Origin: Microtetraspora malaysiensis
GTDB lineage: Bacteria > Actinomycetota > Actinomycetes > Streptosporangiales > Streptosporangiaceae
DNA: 64,000 bases
Assembly (NCBI RefSeq): GCF_001528665.1
Contig: NZ_BBYJ01000021.1
Coordinates: 62,001-126,000 of the forward strand
Direction of reading: 5' to 3'
The notes under the pieces are model-generated. The model saw only the letters and a list, made by a program, of their open reading frames with translations, was not told where the DNA came from and searched no databases. The translations under genes were made by a program, and so were the position numbers. Below, piece by piece: positions 27,228 through 36,333 of this stretch (its first letter is position 1; every line of letters starts with the position of its first letter).

Positions 27228-29231
27228 ATGGCTTCGCCGGTTGAAGAGCTGCTGAACCGGTCGCACGCGCTCGGGTCCGACCCGCGCAACACCAACTTCG
27301 CCGGAGGCAACACCTCGGCCAAAGGCATCGCCGTCGACCCGGCGACCGGGTCCGACGTCGAGCTGATCTGGGTGAAGGGGTCGGGCGGCGACCTCGGCAC
27401 GCTGACCGAGGCCGGCCTCGCCGTGCTCCGCCTGGACCGGCTGCGCGCGCTGACCGGCGTCTACCCGGGCGTCGAACGCGAGGACGAGATGGTCGCCGCG
27501 TTCGAGTTCTGCGCTTTCGGCAAGGGTGGCGCCGCGCCGTCCATCGACACCGCGATGCACGGCCTGGTCGAGGCCGCGCACGTGGACCACCTGCACCCTG
27601 ACGCCGGCCTCGTCGTCGCGGCCGCCGCCGACGGCGAGGAGCTGACCCGGCGCATCTTCGGCGACCGCGTCGTCTGGGTGCCCTGGCGGCGGCCCGGCTT
27701 CCAGCTTGGCCTGGACATCGCCGCGATCAAGGAGGAGAATCCGCAGGCCATCGGGTGCATCCTGGGCGGCCACGGCATCACCGCCTGGGCCGACACCTCC
27801 GCCCAGTGCGAGGCCAACTCGCTGGAGATCATCCGCACTGTCGAGACGTACGTCGCCGAGCACGGCGAGCCCGAGCCGTTCGGGCCGGTGCTGTCCGGCT
27901 ACGAGCCGCTGCCGGAGGAGGAGCGGCGCGCCCGCGCCGCCGCGCTGTTCCCGATCATCCGGGGGCTGGCGAGCACCGACGTGCGCCAGATCGGCCACTT
28001 CACCGACACCCCCGCGGTCCTGGACTTCCTGTCCCGGGCCGAGCACCCGCGCCTGGCCGCGCTCGGCACCTCCTGCCCGGACCACTTCCTGCGCACCAAG
28101 ATCGTCCCGATGGTGCTCGACGTGCCGGCCGGCACGCCGATCGAGGAGGCCGTGGCGCGGCTGCGCGAGCGGCACGCCGCCTACCGCGAGGAATACCGCG
28201 CCTACTACGAGCGGCACGCCGTCCCCGGCTCGCCCGCCATGCGCGGCGCCGACCCGGCGATCGTGCTGGTCCCCGGCGTCGGCATGTTCTCGTTCGGCAA
28301 GGACAAGCAGACCGCCCGGGTCGCCGGCGAGTTCTACCTCAACGCGATCAACGTGATGCGCGGCGCCGAGGCGGTCTCCACGTACGCGCCGATCCCCGAG
28401 GTGGAGAAGTTCCGCATCGAGTACTGGGAGCTGGAGGAGGCCAAGCTGCGCCGCCTGCCCGCGCCCAAGCCGCTGGCCGGGCGGATCGCCCTGGTCACCG
28501 GCGGCGGCTCCGGCGTCGGCGCCGCCACCGCGCGGCGGCTCGCCGCCGAGGGCGCCTGCGTGGTCGTCGCCGACCGTGACCTCGCCGCCGCCGAGAAGGT
28601 CGCCGCCGAGCTGGGCGCCCGCGCGTACCGGCCCTCGGACGCGGCGGTCGCCGCGGGCGTGGACGTGACGGACGAGGAGCAGATCGCCGCCGCCTTCCGG
28701 GAGGCCGTGCTGGCCTTCGGCGGCGTCGACCTGATCGTCAGTAACGCGGGCCTGTCGCTGTCGCGCTCCCTGCTGGAGACCACCGTCCAGGACTGGGACC
28801 TCCAGCACGACGTCGTGGCGCGCGGCTCGTTCCTGGTCTCCCGGGAGTCCGCCCGGATCATGATCGACCAGGGCATGGGCGGGGACATCGTCTCCATCTC
28901 GTCCCCGAACTCCGTCTCCGCCGGCCCCGGCACCGTCGCGTACGGCGCGGCGAAGGCCGGCCAGGTGCGGCTGCTCGCCGCCGAGCTGGGCGAGCACGGC
29001 ATCCGGGTCAACGGCGTCGACCCCGGCTGCGGTGCCGACCGGGCCGCCGCGTACGGCGGGCCGGAGGAGAAGCTCGGCGAGTCCTACGCCGAGCGGACCC
29101 TGCTCAAGCGCGAGGTGCTGCCCGAGCACGTCGCGGCGGCGGTCTTCGCGCTCACCGGCGGAGACCTGTCGCTGACCACCGGACTGCACATCCCGGTGGA
29201 CGCCGGCGTGGCGGCGGCCTTCCTCCGCTGA
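27228..29231 (+). CDS. Bifunctional rhamnulose-1-phosphate aldolase / short-chain dehydrogenase
   Basis: 667 residues. Residues 1-400: class II aldolase fold with GGNTSAK, VKGSGGDLG, zinc-binding VDHLHPDA and GGHGITAW. Residues 420-667: SDR with cofactor loop TGGGSGVGAA (Gly425 region), VSNAG, and catalytic Tyr572-x3-Lys576 in YGAAK. The aldolase splits rhamnulose 1-phosphate into DHAP and lactaldehyde; the SDR part oxidises or reduces lactaldehyde. Start ATG 27228 follows a GGGGGGA tract. Neither rhamnose isomerase nor an intact kinase is nearby, so the pathway here is incomplete; only a kinase fragment remains upstream. A strong terminator follows. Confidence 0.93.
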   Translation: MASPVEELLNRSHALGSDPRNTNFAGGNTSAKGIAVDPATGSDVELIWVKGSGGDLGTLTEAGLAVLRLDRLRALTGVYPGVEREDEMVAAFEFCAFGKGGAAPSIDTAMHGLVEAAHVDHLHPDAGLVVAAAADGEELTRRIFGDRVVWVPWRRPGFQLGLDIAAIKEENPQAIGCILGGHGITAWADTSAQCEANSLEIIRTVETYVAEHGEPEPFGPVLSGYEPLPEEERRARAAALFPIIRGLASTDVRQIGHFTDTPAVLDFLSRAEHPRLAALGTSCPDHFLRTKIVPMVLDVPAGTPIEEAVARLRERHAAYREEYRAYYERHAVPGSPAMRGADPAIVLVPGVGMFSFGKDKQTARVAGEFYLNAINVMRGAEAVSTYAPIPEVEKFRIEYWELEEAKLRRLPAPKPLAGRIALVTGGGSGVGAATARRLAAEGACVVVADRDLAAAEKVAAELGARAYRPSDAAVAAGVDVTDEEQIAAAFREAVLAFGGVDLIVSNAGLSLSRSLLETTVQDWDLQHDVVARGSFLVSRESARIMIDQGMGGDIVSISSPNSVSAGPGTVAYGAAKAGQVRLLAAELGEHGIRVNGVDPGCGADRAAAYGGPEEKLGESYAERTLLKREVLPEHVAAAVFALTGGDLSLTTGLHIPVDAGVAAAFLR

Positions 29232-29263
29232 AACAGCGCGGACGCCACTGAAACAGCGCGGAC
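29228..29263 (+). repeat. 20-bp-period duplication before the aldolase terminator
   Basis: CTGAAACAGCGCGGAC occurs at 29228-29243 and 29248-29263. AGCGCGGACGCCAC then starts again at 29264, so three copies of the terminator's left arm lie side by side. The first copy includes the stop codon of the aldolase gene. Confidence 0.85.
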
Positions 29264-29264
29264 A

Positions 29265-29302
29265 GCGCGGACGCCACCTCTCGCGATGGGTGGCGTCCGC
29301 GC
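29265..29302 (+). terminator. Terminator of the aldolase gene
   Basis: Perfect 14-bp stem: GCGCGGACGCCACC (29265-29278) pairs with 29289-29302 around a 10-base loop. No T-tract, as is usual in actinomycetes. Confidence 0.8.
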
Positions 29303-29349
29303 GCCGGATCTCCGCGTTCGAGGGTCGCCGGATCGGGCAGGGGGACGCC

Positions 29350-29778
29350 ATGACGGAGGCCCGGGAGGTCCTGAACAGGCACACGGCCGCGTTCAACGCC
29401 CACGACATCGACGCGCTGTTGCGGGTCGTGAGTCCAAGGGCTGTGTGGGTCAGCCCGGAGGGCCCCGCCGAGGGGCACGAGGAGATCGCCTCCTATATCG
29501 GGCACTTCTTCGCCGCGTTCCCCGACATACGCGCCCTGGTCTGGGAGACCGTCGACAACGGCGACCTGGCGGCCGAGGAAGTGATGATGGTGGGCACCCA
29601 CGCGGGCACCTACCTGATGCCGGGCGGGCGGGCGGTCCCCGGGACCGGCCGTCCCATCCAGCTCCGCTGCTGTTCCATGTGCACGGTCGAGAGCGGGCTC
29701 ATCGTCAGCCTGCGCTTCTACTTCGACCAGTTGGAGCTGCTCGCCCAGCTCGGGCTGCTGCCGGGATCAGAACTCTGA
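29350..29778 (+). CDS. SnoaL/NTF2-like polyketide-cyclase family protein
   Basis: 142 residues from ATG 29350, which has GGGGGA at good distance. NTF2-like cone fold: LNRHTAAFNAHDIDALL, GHEEIASYIGHFFAAFPDIRALVWE and the final SLRFYFDQLELLAQLGLL are typical of SnoaL-like ester cyclases. Many members are binding proteins or small isomerases; the substrate is unknown. Cytoplasmic. Its 3' end overlaps the RsbW-like gene on the other strand by 12 bases. Confidence 0.85.
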   Translation: MTEAREVLNRHTAAFNAHDIDALLRVVSPRAVWVSPEGPAEGHEEIASYIGHFFAAFPDIRALVWETVDNGDLAAEEVMMVGTHAGTYLMPGGRAVPGTGRPIQLRCCSMCTVESGLIVSLRFYFDQLELLAQLGLLPGSEL

Positions 29779-30300
29779 GTTCTCGGGCAGCTCGAACCAC
29801 ACGACCTTGCCGGTGAACGTGGGGACGGTGCCCCAGCAGCAGGAGAGCTGCCGCAGCATGTCCAGGCCCCGGCCGCGCTCGTCGTCCGGGCCCGGATCGC
29901 ACGGCCGCGGCAGGTTCCGGTCGGCGTCCTCGACCTCGCACCGCAGCAGGCCGTCCGCCAGGGAGAGGGAGAGCAGGACCGGCCCGTGGGTGTGCCGCAG
30001 CGCGTTGCCGGCCACCTCGCTGACGAGCAGCTCGGCGAGGTCGATCGTCTCGTCGGGCAGGCCCCAGGCGGAGAGCCGGGCGCGGGTCACCCGGCGGGCC
30101 ATGCACGTGGAGGCGAGGCGCTGCGGAAGCTCCCAGGTGGCGGTGAAGTCCGCGCCCGGCTCCGACCCGCCGGGGGCCTCGGCCGGGGCCTGCGCCGTGG
30201 CCCAGTCCTGGTCCCAGTTCACGGCCCAACTACGTCGCGCGGAGAGCGGAGAGGCCGGCGGGACGTTCCGAACCCCCGCCGTCGCGATGTCGATAGTCAT
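29767..30300 (-). CDS. RsbW-like ATP-binding regulator (HATPase)
   Basis: 177 residues from ATG 30300. GHKL ATPase of the anti-sigma-factor kinase kind: N box LLVSEVAGNALRHTHGPV, G1 box CEVEDADRNLPRP, G2 box ERGRGLDMLRQL. Actinomycetes carry many such orphan kinases linked to partner switching or development. It is translationally coupled (ATGA) to the upstream DUF5999 gene. Its own partner is not seen nearby. A long Ala/Pro-rich N-terminal tail precedes the ATPase fold. Confidence 0.9.
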   Translation of the reverse strand: MTIDIATAGVRNVPPASPLSARRSWAVNWDQDWATAQAPAEAPGGSEPGADFTATWELPQRLASTCMARRVTRARLSAWGLPDETIDLAELLVSEVAGNALRHTHGPVLLSLSLADGLLRCEVEDADRNLPRPCDPGPDDERGRGLDMLRQLSCCWGTVPTFTGKVVWFELPENSEF

Positions 30301-30491
30301 GACGTACACCCCGTGAGCTTCCGATCGGCCGGGAGACCGCGCCCGTCGGGCAGCAGCTCGCCGTTGTCGTCGAAGACCACCACGCCGTTGCAGAGCAGAC
30401 CCCATCCCTGTTCCGGGTGGTACGCCACCAGGACGGCCGCCTCGTGGTCGGAGGCGTAGGCGGAAGGGCAGGAAGGTCGGTGCTCGCACAT
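30297..30491 (-). CDS. DUF5999 small protein
   Basis: 64 residues: CEHRPSCPSA at the start with two cysteines, then HPEQGWGLLCNGVVVFDDNGELLPDGR. This is the small actinobacterial family often paired with a downstream GHKL ATPase, as here. AAGGACACGACC before the ATG is a plausible ribosome site. The TGA stop shares bases with the next ATG. Function unknown; the cysteines could bind metal. Confidence 0.85.
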   Translation of the reverse strand: MCEHRPSCPSAYASDHEAAVLVAYHPEQGWGLLCNGVVVFDDNGELLPDGRGLPADRKLTGCTS

Positions 30492-30605
30492 GGTCGTGTC
30501 CTTGGTAGATCCTCGCTGGTCGTCATGGCCGGTCGTCGTGGTTTTCTTCCACCATCAGGATGCCGAGAGACACCCCCAGGTCGTGAGGGGATAAACCCCC
30601 GTATG

Positions 30606-30629
30606 GGTACGTATTTGCATCTACGTACC
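30606..30629. promoter_or_regulatory. Palindrome upstream of the DUF5999 operon
   Basis: GGTACGTA and TACGTACC form a perfect 8-bp inverted repeat with an 8-base spacer. It lies 115-138 bases before the DUF5999 start and just past the acyltransferase stop. The base composition is unlike the surroundings; a dimeric regulator site is plausible. Confidence 0.5.
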
Positions 30630-30633
30630 TGGG

Positions 30634-31818
30634 CTAAGAGACGGTAATGCGCTCCGGGGCGGGGGTGAGGGGCGCCGGACGCCGCCTCGCCAGGCGTCGC
30701 CCGAGTCCCTGCATCGGCAGCTCCACGAACCGGTACGTGAGCCAGCTCACGCCGCAGATGCACGCGAAGGCGGCGAGACCGAGCCCGAGCTGGACCGGCC
30801 AGGAGAACCTGAGCGGGTTGCCGGAGACCATCATGAAGAGCCGCAGCACCGGCATGTGCAGCATGTAGACGGAGTAGCTGATCAACCCCAGCCAGGCCAG
30901 GGCGTACGGGATCCGGCGCCCGCGCAGGGCGTGGAAGAGCCAGAACGTGCCCCCGGCCAGTGCGACGGTCGCCAGGTTGGCCATGCCGTTGACCGTCACC
31001 GGCTTCAGGAACGGCGTCAGGCAGATCAGGAACGCGACGCCCAGGACCGGCCACATCCCCGACATCTCACCGCGCTCCCAGCGGTAGATCACCGTGCCGG
31101 TGAACATGACCGCCAGGACCATCGCCCCCTGCCAGGGCACCCGGCTGCCGACCACGATCAGCCCGATGGCGAGGGCGCCCAACCCGAACGCCCCGGCCGT
31201 ACGGACCCGACCGGCGCCGAACAGCACGCCTCCGAGGCTCGCCACGATCACCGCGAGCGCGATGACCGGCACGACCGGGCCGCCGAGCAGGCCCCGGGTC
31301 GGCATGACGAACGCCACCAGCACCGACAGCGCCGCGAACGCCAGGGCGAACAGGCCACTGCGCCGGTGCACACCGGCCACGAAAAGGGCGGTGACGAGGA
31401 GGTAGAAGACCATCTCGTAGGAAAGGGTCCACATCGGCTCGGTGAACGCCCACGAGCCGGTGACTTCCATGAGCATCGTGATGTGCCCGACGGGGTCGAT
31501 GTTGGGGCGCAGCGGCTGGATCGGCGTCATCGCGAGGACGACGGCGATGGTCAGGACGTACAGGGGATAGAGGCGGAACAGCCGGCCGATCCAGAACGCC
31601 CGCACGTCCCCCCTGCGCTCCAGCGAGGCGGGGATGATGTAGCCGCTGACCAGGAAGAACACCAGGACGCCGTAGTTCCCCAGGTTGAACCAGGTCGGCC
31701 GGATCTCGGGCAGGAAGCGGTAGGTCATGTGTTCGAGCAGCACCGCTGTGGCGCCCAGCCCGCGCAGGGCGTCCAACCACCTGTATCTGGTTATGGCCAC
31801 CTGATCGTCAATAGACAC
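30634..31818 (-). CDS. Acyltransferase 3 family membrane protein
   Basis: 394 residues, about ten or eleven membrane helices. Acyltransferase 3 (OafA/YrhL-type) proteins move acetyl or other acyl groups onto cell-surface sugars or secondary metabolites. Signature parts: WLDALRGLGATAVLLEH with catalytic His30, FFLVSGYII, FWIGRLFRLYPLYVL, and YSVYMLHMPVLRL near the end. GTG start at 31818 lacks a ribosome site; TTTAAT 9 bases upstream may be a -10 box. Acceptor unknown. Confidence 0.92.
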   Translation of the reverse strand: MSIDDQVAITRYRWLDALRGLGATAVLLEHMTYRFLPEIRPTWFNLGNYGVLVFFLVSGYIIPASLERRGDVRAFWIGRLFRLYPLYVLTIAVVLAMTPIQPLRPNIDPVGHITMLMEVTGSWAFTEPMWTLSYEMVFYLLVTALFVAGVHRRSGLFALAFAALSVLVAFVMPTRGLLGGPVVPVIALAVIVASLGGVLFGAGRVRTAGAFGLGALAIGLIVVGSRVPWQGAMVLAVMFTGTVIYRWERGEMSGMWPVLGVAFLICLTPFLKPVTVNGMANLATVALAGGTFWLFHALRGRRIPYALAWLGLISYSVYMLHMPVLRLFMMVSGNPLRFSWPVQLGLGLAAFACICGVSWLTYRFVELPMQGLGRRLARRRPAPLTPAPERITVS

Positions 31819-31927
31819 TTATGCCACATTAAACGATGCTTCTTGGGGATCGCAGAAGAGTTCCCGATTTGGGGAAATTACACCAGTTCAACGAGATGTG
31901 GTCAGATCTGCCCGATCTGGAGAATGC

Positions 31928-31950
31928 CGCGGCGCGGATTCCGCGCCGCG
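31928..31950 (-). terminator. Terminator after the methyltransferase gene
   Basis: CGCGGCGCGG and CCGCGCCGCG form a perfect 10-bp stem around ATT, between the methyltransferase stop and the next gene on the same strand. Confidence 0.65.
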
Positions 31951-31995
31951 AGCGCCTCCGCGACGGTCGCGCCAACCGGCGCGAAATTCCCCGCC

Positions 31996-32748
31996 CTACC
32001 GCGTACGGCGCAGCAGCAGCGAGACGAAGCCGAAGACGTCCCGGTAGCCGTTCAACCACATGTCGCGGTGGGCCAGAGCCGCCTCGCGCGCCGCTTCGCC
32101 GTCGGCGCCGGGGTTCTCCTCGGCCCAGCGCAGCAGGGTGCCGGTCCAGGACCACTCGTACTCGTCCCACTCGCCGCGCTCGCTGGTGTGCGCGTAGACG
32201 GTCACGTAACCCGCGCCCTCGGCCCGTGCCACCGTCCCGGCGAGGTCGGCGTAGTCGTCCGGGTCGTCGACCAGCAGGCCGACGACGTCCGGGGTGGGCG
32301 GGCTCTCCCAGAAGCCCTCGCCGACCAGGGCGAGGCCGCCCGGGCGCAGGAAACCGGCGACCGCCTCCAACGTCGGGACGAGCCCGCCGAAGGCGTGGGT
32401 CGCCCCCATGCACATGACCAGGTCGTACGGCTCGCCGCCCTCCGGACCGCCGAACTCGGTCGCGGACACCCGGTGCAGGCGGATCCGGTCGGCCACGCCC
32501 CGCTCCTTCGCCGCTTGGGCGGCGGAGTCGAGGGCGTGCGCGGAGATGTCCACACCGTCCGCCGTCGCGTCCGGACAGAGCGCCAGCGCCCGCAGCGTCC
32601 ACTCCCCGCCGCCGCAGCCCAGGTCGAGGATCCGCGCGCCCTCGGGCAGCTTCGCCCGGGTGATTAGGCGGTCGATGTGCGCCTCACTGATGGGAGAGGC
32701 GATCGGGTGGTCGCCGTGCGCGATGTGGCTGATCAGGTCACGTTCCAT
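31996..32748 (-). CDS. Class I SAM-dependent methyltransferase
   Basis: 250 residues from ATG 32748 (a GTG two codons upstream is the alternative). Rossmann core with motif I ILDLGCGGGEWTL, GVDISAHALDSAAQ, YDLVMCMGATHAFGG and FLRPGGLALVGEGFW. The small-molecule methyltransferase group is likely; the substrate is not evident. It follows the MOSC gene after 54 bases and is probably the last gene of a pip-MOSC-methyltransferase transcript. Confidence 0.88.
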   Translation of the reverse strand: MERDLISHIAHGDHPIASPISEAHIDRLITRAKLPEGARILDLGCGGGEWTLRALALCPDATADGVDISAHALDSAAQAAKERGVADRIRLHRVSATEFGGPEGGEPYDLVMCMGATHAFGGLVPTLEAVAGFLRPGGLALVGEGFWESPPTPDVVGLLVDDPDDYADLAGTVARAEGAGYVTVYAHTSERGEWDEYEWSWTGTLLRWAEENPGADGEAAREAALAHRDMWLNGYRDVFGFVSLLLRRTR

Positions 32749-32802
32749 CCGCACACTGTCTCGTGCGTTTTGCCGGGAACGCCACCGAATAACGGCATCG
32801 CC

Positions 32803-33534
32803 CTAATGCCGCACTTCCACGGGGTCCCCGGTGCGCACCGTGCCGGGCCGGGTCACCCGCATGATCACGCCGAACTTGTTCTCGTGCGCCGCGATCAGGT
32901 GCTTCTGCAGCTCGGGCCAGCGCTCCCGGCCGTACGGGTCCCAGCTCGGCACGGCACAGCGGATGCACGGGCCCGCGTGGTCGCCGGTCACCTCCAGGAC
33001 CGCCTCACCCACCGTGATCACCGTGCCGTCGGTGAAGGACTCCTCGGCGAACGCGGGCGCGCCGGTGGCGAGGTGGACGTTGGGGCGGAACCGCTCCAGC
33101 TCGACCTTCGCGCCGAGCTCCTCCTCCAGGCGGTGCAACGACGCCGCGAAGGTGACCAGCACCGTCGGGCCCCGATCCTGCTGGCCGTCCCCCGCCCGCA
33201 GCGACAGCGGCACGCCGTACGACTCCGCCAGCTCGGCGGGGAGTCCGGGGTCGTCCCAGGCCCACGGCACGCCGCCGGGCGAGTAGAGCACCGGAGGGCC
33301 GGGCGGCTCGGGGGAGCCGTCGCAGGTGGCCGGGTAGGCCGCCTCCCAGGCCAGCATCGGCGGCGACTGGCGCACGGTGAGCCGCTTGCCCGCGTGCGCC
33401 GGCCGCTCGTCGATCAGCGCGTACGCGCGGTCGCCGGCCAGGCCTCGGTGGTCCAGGAGGGCGGCGGAGAGGCGCTCTCCGCGCAAGGACTTGACCGGCC
33501 AGCGGTGCAGGCCGTCCACGGTTCCCCGATGCAT
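32803..33534 (-). CDS. MOSC domain protein
   Basis: 243 residues. N-terminal MOSC beta-barrel (GLHRWPVKSLRGERL; LDHRGLAGDRAYALID) and C-terminal MOSC domain (FRPNVHLATG; DHAGPCIRCAVPSWDP) with the conserved cysteine that binds molybdenum or sulfur. Relatives include the molybdenum-cofactor-dependent reductases of the mARC/YcbX kind. The gene follows pip by 29 bases on the same strand. No partner ferredoxin is nearby. Confidence 0.92.
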   Translation of the reverse strand: MHRGTVDGLHRWPVKSLRGERLSAALLDHRGLAGDRAYALIDERPAHAGKRLTVRQSPPMLAWEAAYPATCDGSPEPPGPPVLYSPGGVPWAWDDPGLPAELAESYGVPLSLRAGDGQQDRGPTVLVTFAASLHRLEEELGAKVELERFRPNVHLATGAPAFAEESFTDGTVITVGEAVLEVTGDHAGPCIRCAVPSWDPYGRERWPELQKHLIAAHENKFGVIMRVTRPGTVRTGDPVEVRH

Positions 33535-33563
33535 GCCTCGATCCTAGATGCGCCCCGGGAAGA

Positions 33564-34637
<1,074 letters not shown>

Positions 34638-34686
34638 TCATCGGGTAGGGCGAAGAAACCGGATAAATCACTCTTCGGGGGACGAC

Positions 34687-35109
34687 ATGCGGGTTCTTGT
34701 CCGGCCACACCAGATCCCCGTACGGCTGGCCACCGGGCTGTTCATGCTGAACTCGGGACTCAGCAAGGCGTCGGCGGACGAGGAGACCGCCGCCGCGCTG
34801 CACGGGATGGCGTCCGGGACCTATCCCTTCCTCAAGGACATGGAGCCGATGACCTTCGCCAAGCTGCTGTCGAAGAGCGAGATCGCGCTCGGCGTGGCGT
34901 TGCTGCTCCCGGTCGTCCCCTCCGTCGTCGCCGGGGCGGCGCTCACCGCGTTCGCCGGCGGGCTGATGGGCCTCTACCTGAAGACGCCGGGCCTGCGCCA
35001 GGAAGGCAGCCTGCGGCCGACGCAGGAGGGCGTCGCCATCGCCAAGGACACCTGGCTGGTGGGCATCGGGGCGAGCCTCCTCTGCGAGGAGCTCGGCCGC
35101 CGCGACTGA
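34687..35109 (+). CDS. DoxX-like small membrane protein
   Basis: 140 residues. RLATGLFMLNSGLSK at the start and IALGVALLLPVVPSVVAGAALTAFAGGLMGLYL form the hydrophobic core of a DoxX-like four-helix membrane protein. ATG 34687 follows GGGGGACGAC. Members of this loose group are often tied to redox or small organic solutes, but the role here is unknown. Single gene between two minus-strand operons. Confidence 0.75.
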   Translation: MRVLVRPHQIPVRLATGLFMLNSGLSKASADEETAAALHGMASGTYPFLKDMEPMTFAKLLSKSEIALGVALLLPVVPSVVAGAALTAFAGGLMGLYLKTPGLRQEGSLRPTQEGVAIAKDTWLVGIGASLLCEELGRRD

Positions 35110-35126
35110 CCCGTACTTTTCGCGGA

Positions 35127-35681
35127 TCAGCCGATCTCGGACCTGACGAAGCGCGCCCGCTCCTCCACCGAGCCGCGCGGCAGCGTGACCAGCTCGTACC
35201 CGTACTCCGTGTACGCGGCGACCATGGAGGCGTACGTCCGCTCGGCCTCGTCGGGCGACTGCCTGCGCTCGCCGTCCCGGCGGTAGATCTCGGGCCAGGG
35301 CGGGGCGATGAAGACGCGCGGGTGGTACCGGAAGGTCCGCGCGGCGGCGTCCACGTGATCGGGCACCGCGCGCCCTTCGAGACGCAGATATCCCACGATG
35401 TCCGGCACTCCGCGGTCGAAGAAGACCGGCCCCGGCCGGCCGCGCGCGATCTGGTACGAGCGCAGCTCCCAGCAGAGCATCAGCTCGGCGAACAGCTCCG
35501 GGTCGCGCCAGGGCAGGGCGCGCCCGCCGATCGCGGTCTGGTCCTGGATGATCGCGCGTCCCGCCTCGTGTGACCGCGCGAACCCGGCGCGCTCAAGCCG
35601 GTCGATCAGGGTCGTCTTCCCTGAACCGGGCCCTCCGGTGATGACGACGAACTCCCCGGGATCTCCTGCTCGGACCGGCAT
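35127..35681 (-). CDS. P-loop AAA ATPase (AAA_28 family)
   Basis: 184 residues. Walker A FVVITGGPGSGKTTL, then the kinase-like GFARSHEAGRAIIQDQ and VFFDRGVPDIVGYLR, which place it in the small ATPase/kinase family related to nucleotide kinases. C-terminal EYGYELVTLPRGSVEERARFV is standard. It lies 46 bases past the response regulator of the ABC/two-component operon and may be the last gene of it. Substrate unknown. Confidence 0.88.
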   Translation of the reverse strand: MPVRAGDPGEFVVITGGPGSGKTTLIDRLERAGFARSHEAGRAIIQDQTAIGGRALPWRDPELFAELMLCWELRSYQIARGRPGPVFFDRGVPDIVGYLRLEGRAVPDHVDAAARTFRYHPRVFIAPPWPEIYRRDGERRQSPDEAERTYASMVAAYTEYGYELVTLPRGSVEERARFVRSEIG

Positions 35682-35727
35682 CCGGCCGCCTCCTCGTTCT
35701 CACGTGGTGCGGCTTCCGGCCGCCCCG

Positions 35728-36333
35728 TCACAGCCAGCCGGCGTCCTGGGCCACCCGGATGGCGTCGATCTTGTTGCGTGCGCCGATCTTGGTGATCGCG
35801 CTGGTCAGGTAGTTGCGCACGGTGCCCGGGGAGAGGTGCAGCCGGGCCGCGATCTCCTCCGCCGCCGCCCCGTGGGCCGCCTCCTTGAGCACGGTCGCCT
35901 CCCGGGGAGTCAGCGGGCTGGCGCCGTACTCCATCGCGGACGCGACGAGCTCCGGATCCAGGACGCGCAGCCCCTGGGCCGTGCGGCGGATCGCGTCCGC
36001 CAACCGGTCGCCGGGGGCGTCCTTCACCAGGAACGCCTCGATGCCGGCCTGCAGGGCACGCCGTACCTGTCCGGGCTGGCCCATCGCGGTGAGCACCAGG
36101 ATGCGGCAGGAGGGCAAAAGGCCGCGCAACTCGGCCGCGGCGGTGATGCCGTCCACGACGGGGAGGTCGATGTCGACGACCGCCACGTCCGGACGGGTGC
36201 GGAGCGCCTCGGGGACGATCTCGTCACCCCGGGTCACCTCGGCGACCACCTCGATGTCCGATTCGAGGCGCAGCAACGCCGTCAGGGCCGCTCTGATCAT
36301 ATGCATGTCCTCGGCGAGCAGCACCTTGATCAT
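35728..36333 (-). CDS. NarL/DesR-family response regulator
   Basis: 201 residues. Receiver with LAEDMHMIRAAL acidic pocket and phospho-Asp in VAVVDIDLPVVDG; then LuxR-type helix-turn-helix LTPREATVLKEAAHG ... LHLSPGTVRNYLTSAI. It overlaps the kinase gene (ATGA at 36330-36333) and is surely its partner. Targets are most likely the ABC exporter genes upstream in the same operon. Confidence 0.95.
   Translation of the reverse strand: MIKVLLAEDMHMIRAALTALLRLESDIEVVAEVTRGDEIVPEALRTRPDVAVVDIDLPVVDGITAAAELRGLLPSCRILVLTAMGQPGQVRRALQAGIEAFLVKDAPGDRLADAIRRTAQGLRVLDPELVASAMEYGASPLTPREATVLKEAAHGAAAEEIAARLHLSPGTVRNYLTSAITKIGARNKIDAIRVAQDAGWL

Noticed and set aside
29290-29349. Upstream ATG/GTG start of the SnoaL-like protein
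   Set aside because: It would begin inside the right arm of the aldolase terminator; ATG 29350 has a good ribosome site.
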